DNA of 64,000 nucleotides from Hanleya hanleyi (taxonomy: Eukaryota > Mollusca > Polyplacophora > Lepidopleurida > Hanleyidae): contig JAVTVY010020624.1 of NCBI GenBank assembly GCA_036873755.1, forward strand, positions 17,867 through 81,866, read 5' to 3'. Positions 55,873 through 64,000 of the stretch are shown piece by piece (position 1 is the first letter of the stretch; each line of letters begins with the position of its first letter). The translations under genes were made by a program, and so were the position numbers. Under the pieces are notes generated by a model. It was not told where the DNA came from. It saw only the letters and a list, made by a program, of their open reading frames with translations, and searched no databases.

Positions 55873-56923
55873 AATGTTTTAGTTTTTTCCCTCTAACATT
55901 TGTTTTCGCTATTTTTCATGGATATAAAATGTTTCATGTTGGAGAGAGGAGCTTTCGGTGGCCCATGGGAGGTAATTCTAAACAGACTGCTGATCAAATG
56001 TCCGAGAATGTCATTTCAGTTTTTGGGGTAATGAGATGAGCCGCACTGAATAACGCTCCACCTACCTCTTGGCCAATCGGATCAAGCCACGTCACAATTC
56101 GCGTCCACCGCATGTTCATATTTGATTTCACGGCCAGTTCTGGTCTGTTTTTAATCGAAGAAAGTCGTTGTCGCCTTTCTGGCTTCAACTTGGACTTGGA
56201 AACCAGAACTTGCTCCCTTTGTCTGATCTCGCTGGTAAGTGTGCTTTCATATCAATCTTGTCCTTAATATCGTTAGAAAATGAACATACGTGTAATTTAA
56301 GATTCTAGAAGTTGAGAGTCATGTGTATGTGAATGACCCTCCCCCTTAAAATTCTTCATCTTTGGACACAGTTACATACGCCGTCTCAAAGATTATCTAT
56401 CACACAGCTCCTGCAATCTACACCTAAACCCTACAGTAGTAGTGTCTACCATTTACAGACCGCATTGACCTACTTTTTTGTTCCCCCGGGGTAAAATTTG
56501 TGGCGGAAGTGTGGCGGGGTTTCCCAGGGGAAAAATCCTAAAATGTATACGAAAAGTCAAAAACAGACAAAACCCCAATTTCAAACTTCAGTCGACGCTA
56601 TTTTATGTCACTTTAGACTGTGAGCATCAACAAAATCAAACTTGAGTATTTTCTTTGAACATAATAGTTACAAAAATATTTTTTTTACGTTATTAACACC
56701 GTATTAGCACATTTAAATAGCATACGACAAGAAGACGTGTGGAGAAATAGCCAGGTTTCTAATATGTGTAGCGTGCCAGAAATGTCGTTGTGATGTCGCC
56801 GCAACTGACACGTGCTGTGAGTACTGAGATATTGAATAACATTAGAGCTATTTATCAGCTGTTGTTTTAGCTGTCAAAACACGTGTTGTGGAAATAAGTC
56901 TTGAGGGAGGTTTTTTTTTCATA

Positions 56924-57306
56924 CACTGTAAACTTAGGTGTTAACTTACTGAACTCCTTACTGAATGCGTAATTGTGTTCAAATTGTTAACTTTCATGTT
57001 CAATTTGTTAACTTCCATGTTCAATTTTGAACGTTAACATTCAAACCATTAACGCAGGTATTCAAACCCAGAATGCATTATTGAACAACTTTAACACATA
57101 TATTCAAAGTTTGAACAATAGCATTCTAAGCTCTAACAGAAGTGTTTGTAACTTTAACACGCAATACCGGCGTTAATGGTTTGAATGCTCGAGTTCAAAA
57201 TTGAACATGAACATGATGAACTTAACAATATGAACAAAATTACATGTACGCGTTCAATAATTGTTACAATTTAGCCGTTAATAAGATAACACCTAAGTTT
57301 ACAGTG
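56924..57306. mobile_element. 383-bp MITE with TA target, copy 2
   Basis: The same element as 52765-53147, carried along by the 4.16-kb duplication rather than by a new insertion. Confidence 0.8.
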
Positions 57307-57879
57307 TATGCTACCCTATCTGCTCCATTGTTCACATGATCTTCCTAGTGATCATGGTGAATCGTCTCATATATGTAGCATCCTACATCTTAAAACATGC
57401 ATGTATGGGATTACACACTAAATACTGGAGTGTTACAGTTAACACCTTAACGGTATCAGCAATTATTGATCGTCAAGGATTTGGAAGTCACTTTCATAGT
57501 TTCAACGTTGAAAACTAGTAACCATGACACTTGACAAACAAATCGCGGAATACTTTGTGTACGAAAGTTGTCTAAGATGAAGATTTCCAACATTTTGTTC
57601 ATCGAGTTCGGAGCAGACACTCTTACAGGGTTAGCTACAACGCTTCCGTTTCAGGAGTGTACATAATATAATAACTAGGAATGACCATTTTAAATCACTT
57701 TGTAGCAATAAGGCATACCTGCATTGAGAACAACAGAATAAGTAAGGTTTCTATTCTTCTTTTTCACGAGTTATTTGAAATATACACATCTATCCTAAGA
57801 ATATTTCACTTGAAGCAAAAGGATTCCGAAATAAGCTTATCTCTACATTGCTCAGAAAATATGTTGAATCACAACTTAC

Positions 57880-58152
57880 TTGATTAAATGGTTTAGTTTC
57901 AACATGAGAATCAATGGTTGGATGTCCAGCCACGTCAAGCATGGTAGCAAGTTCCATTTTCGTCATAGTTGTTTCGAATTCCATACTTGTCGCTCCTGTC
58001 AAGGTAGTGGCAATTTCAGTTTTCATTTCCCACTGGATCTCTGCTTCTATTTTCTTGGGCAGATTTCATTTTGAATATCTGGAAATCTCATCCTGTATCA
58101 TTAAAGCGGTATCTTGATCATCAGGTTCCACTTTCATTGATAAATCTTCCAT
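57880..58152 (-). pseudogene. Broken ZNF exon A, copy 2
   Basis: This has the full 273-bp length of the intact exon, but an in-frame TGA follows S-R-Y-S-K. The donor GTAAGT is kept. It lacks the one-base loss of copy 1, so the TGA came before, and the deletion after, the 4.16-kb duplication. Confidence 0.85.
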
Positions 58153-58311
58153 TTCTCGTCTTCATGAAATAGCTCGATACAGGAACTGTGTGAACATGAA
58201 GAAATAAAATGCAATGGGGGTCATTCAAAATCTTGACAAGTCAGCAATTGAATCTATCAATGATGAGGATGATGAGGGCACTAACAATATGTAGATCAAG
58301 TGCGTCTTTGA

Positions 58312-58772
58312 GACCATCAAACCGATCCATTCAAAGCCCGTTCCTTCGCATTCACCAAACGCTATATAGACGATCTTCTCGCTGTGGATAATCGCTATAT
58401 AAATGACGCAGTGAAGGATATATATCCACCTTCACTGGATTTGAAGGAAACTACAGATAATCCTACAGGCACATCATATTTAGACCTATATGTCTATAAA
58501 AATGAAGCGGGCCTTCTCTCTCGTCGACTGTGTGACAACAGAGATGATTACAATTTCGAGATCGTAAACTATCCCTTTCTGGACAGTAATATTTCACTGG
58601 AACATGCATATGGCGTATACATATCACGCCTAGTAGCATTTGCCATATGCTGTGTTAAAATGTGACGATTTTAATCAACGTCACAAAACTTTGTTGCAGA
58701 AACTTATAAAACAGGGCTACACCACCAAGCGCCTCCACTCAAAAGTTTCTCAAATTTGGCGATACATATCGC
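58312..58772 (+). pseudogene. Reverse-transcriptase fragment with YIDD box, copy 2
   Basis: Copy of 54152-54612 at offset 4160 with a few substitutions (Ser to Pro after IYP, Gly to Asp and Gly to Glu downstream). The same frameshift is present, so the fragment was dead before the duplication. Confidence 0.7.
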
Positions 58773-58879
58773 ATGCGGATAGCAAAATACGAGCGTAGCG
58801 TGCAAGATCTATGGTGTTACGTTTCGTAACTAGTGTCTCATTCCGCCTAACACGGAGCTGGGGGCCGTATGAACCCATG

Positions 58880-59235
58880 CACTTCAATATCCTCATGCTA
58901 CTCATATGAACAGTCACAATCAAAGCGTGACTGAAATACATCATTCTTTAGATGACGACCTTACAACGAATATTATGGATTAAGAATACTGATCAGCGAT
59001 ACGGATTTGATATTTTTGGAACATCATGATGTCTTGCCGGAAACATTGAAAACTGTTGACTGCTTCTCTTTTGCAGGAAACAAGCCTATGTTTATGTATA
59101 CTGTGACTGACTTTTTGAAATTGGTGCTAATACTGTTATATGGAATATGGAATAGGTCTTTGGATTATGGACGCGGATATTCTCTAATGGACGACGGCAG
59201 AATTATGAATGACGGAGTAGACGCTTGTAACTTGC
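58880..59235 (+). repeat. Fragment of a plus-oriented ZNF intron, copy 2
   Basis: The duplicate of 54720-55075, with one or two substitutions (for example GACGACCTTA against GACGACTTTA). Confidence 0.78.
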
Positions 59236-59960
59236 TTGACCAGAAAATTCACCCACTTGTCAATCTCAATACGAGGACGATATTGAAATAGGAAACACGT
59301 GAAAAAATATATATATATTTATATTCCTTTTGTATGAAATTTTAGTCAATGGGAATGTCAATCGGGCCTAACCCAGTATAAGATGTCAATTTGATGCGAA
59401 TTTTCAGCATTACCCTATATGGTCAAAGTAACGCTCAATATATATATATATATAATATTTGTTATACCGTCTGGAGATCTGTAGTCGCATACTTGCTCAG
59501 ACAGCGCAATTTTTCTAAACGTTATGAATGGAAAGAAAGATCCTAATTAAAAATATATAATATGACTCATTATTATTCAGTTATTTTTAATCTGTTTTTA
59601 AGAATGCCACCACAAGGCCTCTGGCGGATAATGAAAGCTAGCGTACTATGTGATAAATAATCATGAGCTTGGAGAGTCATGTGACCTAGCACATAACAGC
59701 AATGACAGCGCGGTTTGTATCTCTGATCGCCAACTCCACAAGAATGACGTAAAGAACCGTGGCGGCGACGCGACTGTGCGTGGACAAGGTGGACAACAGA
59801 CAGAGAAGATGTGGTTTGTGTGAGGTGGAAATATTCAATCCACGATACGCCAGGATGATAACAAAACTCCAATGTGATATCAGAGAATTATTTTAGAGGT
59901 ATATCCCACCAAAGCGGCCGTCAGGATATACATGCTCGTTCTGTTTGACGAAAATCGAAT

Positions 59961-60032
59961 GGTTGTATTGTGTAATGATTAGCACGCTTGACTCTGAATC
60001 CAGAGATCCGAGTTCAAATCTCGGTAGAACCT
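59961..60032 (+). tRNA. tRNA-Gln(CTG)-like gene, copy 2
   Basis: Identical to 55801-55872, including both stem mismatches and the downstream T run. It is duplicated with the 4.16-kb unit. Confidence 0.78.
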
Positions 60033-60848
60033 AATGTTTTAGTTTTTTCCCTCTAACATTTGTTTTCGCTATTTTTCATGGATATAAAATGTTTCATGTT
60101 GGAGAGAGGAGCTTTCGGTGGCCCATGGGAGGTAATTCTAAACAGACTGCTGATCAAATGTCCGAGAATGTCATTTCAGTTTTTGGGGTAATGAGATGAG
60201 CCGCACTGAATAACGCTCCACCTACCTCTTGGCCAATCGGATCAAGCCACGTCACAATTCGCGTCCACCGCATGTTCATATTTGATTTCACGGCCAGTTC
60301 TGGTCTGTTTTTAATCGAAGAAAGTCGTTGTCGCCTTTCTGGCTTCAACTTGGACTTGGAAACCAGAACTTGCTCCCTTTGTCTGATCTCGCTGGTAAGT
60401 GTGCTTTCATATCAATCTTGTCCTTAATATCGTTAGAAAATGAACATACGTGTAATTTAAGATTCTAGAAGTTGAGAGTCATGTGTATGTGAATGACCCT
60501 CCCCCTTAAAATTCTTCATCTTTGGACACAGTTACATACGCCGTCTCAAAGATTATCTATCACACAGCTCCTGCAATCTACACCTAAACCCTACAGTAGT
60601 AGTGTCTACCATTTACAGACCGCATTGACCTACTTTCTTGTTCCCCCGGGGTAAAATTTGTGGCGGAAGTGTGGCGGGGTTTCCCAGGGGAGATTCCCCA
60701 GTGGGGGTTTCCCAATGACGATCACGTGATCAAGGCCTATCTAGACTTGTTCTGGGTTGTACAGTTCTGCCATACGGAGGATGGGTACTAGTATTTCGCT
60801 GACGTCCTAGTAATAAACATAATCTATAGGTGTTGTGCCATGTTAATA

Positions 60849-60892
60849 GCGAGCGGAGCGCGACCGCAAAGCGGCCGCTTGCGAAGCAAGCT
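60849..60892. repeat. Cluster of GC-rich mini-hairpins
   Basis: CCGC-AAA-GCGG and GCTTGC-GAA-GCAAGC stand side by side after GAGCGGAGCGCG. A related word GTTTCGCAGCGAAGCGGC is at 61261. They may be the end of an unrecognised element. Confidence 0.4.
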
Positions 60893-62417
60893 CTATAGGT
60901 ATTGCGTAGACGTGCATATATGAAGCAAAACATAGCAAAAATTAATGAAAACAAAGCAAAATAACAACAACAACCGATATCCCTTGAACGAAAAAACGGT
61001 GATTTCCGTTTCCGGCACCCATGGAGAAATTGCATGCCGGGACAGATTCAGAACATAAATTTATGAAGACATAAAAGAAGAAACATATAGCCTAGCTGGC
61101 ATGTCATTTTTCGAAAGGATTTCAATTTATGAATAATTATACACAGATGAAAATAACTGTAGACTAAAAATGATTCGTTATCGGTTATGCGACTTTCGTC
61201 CTTGTCGAAGATGTCCGATGCAAAACGCAGACCACGTGACCAAGAGTTCGATCAAAAACGTTTCGCAGCGAAGCGGCACTCAAAACGGTGCACATCTTTC
61301 GACAAATTTAGTTCTATGGCAGGCAAAACCTGCATAAAATTCATATCTATGGAAAGCTTATTTATTGCGTTTTTTAGATCTGAAGTATCGTGTAAATACG
61401 ATGAGGCATTTGATAGAAAATAAACATTAACGACGTAGTCATGGTTGTAAAACCAAGCCACTCAACATTGCCAAGAATCTTGACTTCGCCGAGGTCCGCG
61501 TGAAGTAGAGGGTCCTACTATTTACCGTCCAGATACGCCCAGTCAAGTCCAGTGGCGTACAACTCACGTCCACTAAAGTTCAGAAGAAAAAAGATAACCG
61601 CCCAGGCACTCATTCAGCCACCAGTGACGTCCAGTAGCAAATGCCATGTCCAGTGGAGATAACTGTACACCCAGCATTTGAAAATGGTGATTTTGCGATT
61701 TAAGTTTAAAATTTGAATTAAAAGAACTGAGTTCGAAACCTATTTTTTGTATTATCATTCTAACTTGATTGTTAATTTTAATTTCGAATTGCAATTTCAG
61801 TTTTTTAAATGAAATTTCAGTTTTAATTCAATTTGATCAAGATTAAAGTAAAATTATTTGTGAATACTTGAATTTGAATTTGAATATAATTTTAACTTGA
61901 AATTAAAATTTGATAGTTAAAAAAAGTTTGAAGAAAACTAGAACTAATTTTTGAGTTCACCGCAAAATCAAATTAGTTCAAAATTGTCTCTAACCTGAAG
62001 CTAGGGAGAGTATGTTTCAATTTAAACTTTCAAAGTTTCCATTCAAAATTAATAATGAACTGTGTATGTTTTATAAACTAGACACCCTCCAATAATACCT
62101 GAAAATTGCACACCAGAGATAGGCCTACATATTTTTTAACATTTATTTATGGCAATTTATTTGTATTTCCACATTTTAATGACATGAGAACCGTACCCCA
62201 GTTACAGATGAGAGGGAGGGGGAAGCCCCCGCCCCCTCTATATATTTTGCGATCCCTAAGACTAGTCCTGAAAATTACCACACTATATTTGTGGGTCAAG
62301 CTTTACCAAAAAATGTGAAAACAAACCAAAGAAAAAAACAAGATTGCCACCATAATGACCTCACATTGACGTCATTTTCAAAACAGATATCTTTAGACGA
62401 TTTTTGGTCATATTACC

Positions 62418-62446
62418 CCCCCCCCCCCCCACCCCCCACTACCATT
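62418..62446. repeat. Poly-C tract
   Basis: A run of about 15 C, one A, and 6 more C in otherwise AT-rich sequence. Confidence 0.9.
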
Positions 62447-64000
62447 CCCCATTGTAGACACAAATGAATTTAAATATCAATATCCAATATGGTTAATTAT
62501 GGTTTCATGTCTTCTTTATCTATAACTTTATAGATTATAATCATAGCCATTACAAGGTTGTTTCTGTCCATTATAGTAACCGCTCTCTTCCATTAATATT
62601 TTAGCATTCAAAATCATTCATTAAAATATGTAATTATAAGCATTCTATCAATTCCTTAAATTGATTTAAAATGTAAAAAGAACAATATCCCAATGTTGAC
62701 AACAGACAATGAAATGATTAAGTCGATTGGTTTTACAGTCGCACATAGAACTATTTTAACATATCTGGTAAATCTATTGGCTGTAAATGTTTGCAAATAA
62801 TGTTCCCATTTGGCAGATAAATTAGTAGTTTCGTCTTTATGTTCAGATCTGTCTATTAATCACGATCTATTCACTTCAGTCTCAAATTTTGAACATGTCT
62901 ATTACAAGGACATTTAGTTTGGTTAAATGGAATCTACTCCACCAAGGTTTTACATATTATGTGTACAATAAAATTAGAATTGAATTCCATCAGTAATAAG
63001 ACTAATTGTGACCGTATATATGTGATGTAGATTTTTTTGTCCGATAAAGGAACAGGATTATTCTTCTTATAGGACTTTACAATGAAGCTGCCTAATGACA
63101 GAATATAACATCATAGCCACCTGGAGCAGTGACAGGAAATCGTAGAACCAGATAGAATTTGAACAATTCAATATTTGATCCAATCTAAAATTAAATCCTA
63201 TCTGCTCCCCAATTTGGATATGTCTCCTACATAGCGACATATATGATAGGGGAGCATTCATAAGGATATTAATTTATTAAGATTGATATTTGATCCTTCA
63301 ATATTTCGATGGGGGCTCAAACCAAAATGTGATCGGTACATGGATCAGGATTTGACTTTGTGAACCCAGTAAATATGTTGATATTTGCCTGGAACTGTTC
63401 TGGCACATGGAATTTCAGTGGTGGGTGGTAAATTAAGTTCTGCCTTTGTCCGGGGTTGTTTTGAATTGCTGGCTATATCTAAAGAGCTGGCTTTTACTAT
63501 GATGAGGACAAGCATTTTACATTTGTTTCCTCAAGTGAGCCAGATGATTATTTGTTCTCTATTATAAATTCTGTCACATTTATGATCCAGGCTATGTCGA
63601 TAAATTCTAGACAACAACAGTACCACATGGATTGTAATGCTGTAAAGTTCTACATGAACTGACTTTCAAACAAACCATCGGTTTTGATATAAGCATATGC
63701 ATGAAATATTTGTTCAGTGTAAAATACTCTACAAAACGTAGACAGGAACAAGGAGGCCAAGAAGTTGGAGCAACTCTATCTGCCCATATCTGCTCCTGTG
63801 ATGGATGGGCAGATCAAATCAATGGAACCCTCAAAAGGACAAAAGTACTTTAGATTTCATCCATTTCAAATATTAGCTGTGTGAAACAAGAAATTATGCG
63901 AATGAGTAATACAAGTCCAATTGTGTTAATTTAGAGCTGGTGGAAAACTACTTGATATGAATAGGCAAAGCCAGAAAGCCAGAGGCTCCCCCAGCCTGGG

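Larger units (their letters stand above)
52376..56534. repeat. Tandem duplication, copy 1 (4.16 kb)
   Basis: This segment and 56535-60690 are nearly identical; by eye I find about a dozen single-base differences and one indel (one base near 53943/58102). The join is visible where GGGTTTCCCAGGGG (end of the unit) is followed by AAAAATCCTAAAATG (start of the next). Each copy holds a MITE, a broken exon A, an RT fragment, the intron block and a tRNA-Gln-like gene. Confidence 0.93.
56535..60690. repeat. Tandem duplication, copy 2 (4.16 kb)
   Basis: Direct repeat of 52376-56534 at an offset of 4159-4160 bp. It ends at GGGTTTCCCAGGGG (60690), where unique sequence AGATTCCCCAGTGG follows. Gene content is the same as copy 1. 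Confidence 0.93.
60691..64000. other. No gene seen after the duplication
   Basis: There is a GC-rich hairpin cluster at 60849-60892, repeated AGTCCAGTGG/ACGTCCA words at 61530-61670, a low-complexity AATTTGAATTT-type stretch at 61690-62060, and a poly-C run near 62418-62446. Short open frames (for example 60730-61035 minus and 61187-61423 plus) have no recognisable domain. Confidence 0.45.

Noticed and set aside
55413..59872. 99-aa minus-strand frame present in both 4.16-kb copies
   Set aside because: Identity is due to the recent duplication, not to selection, and no domain or splice signal is seen.

Overview
The window looks like metazoan, most likely molluscan or other lophotrochozoan, nuclear DNA. 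It is AT-rich, has eukaryotic splice signals and no bacterial features. It carries long C2H2 zinc-finger (ZNF) arrays, CR1-type LINEs, a Penelope-like element, a tRNA-Thr-derived SINE and a reiterated AGGTCA-rich repeat of a kind I associate with molluscs. The phylum is inferred from repeat style, not from a marker gene.

Layout. 1-15.8 kb is a minus-strand cluster of duplicated ZNF units. Several are decayed and interrupted by a TA-flanked DNA transposon (4.0-4.9 kb) and a SINE with perfect target-site duplications (12.4-12.8 kb). A ten-monomer ~155-bp satellite (9.9-11.5 kb) lies between two units. The best gene is two-exon: exon A 21704-21976, a 5.9-kb intron packed with non-autonomous DNA elements, and exon B 14052-15806, giving 675 aa with 17 complete fingers. 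24.4-27.2 kb holds a truncated Penelope-like element ending in a decayed hammerhead ribozyme, a (TA)n tract and a truncated LINE. 28.9-29.6 kb is a diverged ~130-bp tandem repeat. 30.16-31.60 kb is a short plus-strand member of the same ZNF family (two exons, 266 aa, 3 fingers). 35.0-36.4 kb is an array of a two-part motif spaced ~200 bp. A near-intact CR1-like LINE (36437-40284) has inserted into one motif copy; its 1171-aa protein has a 2A-like peptide, a PHD finger, an APE-type endonuclease and a reverse transcriptase. 42.2-45.8 kb has two candidate small exons and several tandem repeats. 48.8-52.1 kb is a second, frameshifted ZNF gene copy. 52376-60690 is a nearly identical 4.16-kb tandem duplication containing a broken ZNF exon A, an RT fragment, a MITE and a tRNA-Gln-like gene. 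60.7-64 kb shows no gene I can support.

The ZNF family has a common plan. Exon A encodes an acidic leader with a (I/M)KVEP motif and ends in phase 0. Exon B begins near a conserved D-R-P-Y-P-V-T-L-Y-Q-V-D block and carries the fingers. Copies lie on both strands and are at different stages of decay, as expected for a birth-and-death family in a transposon-rich region.
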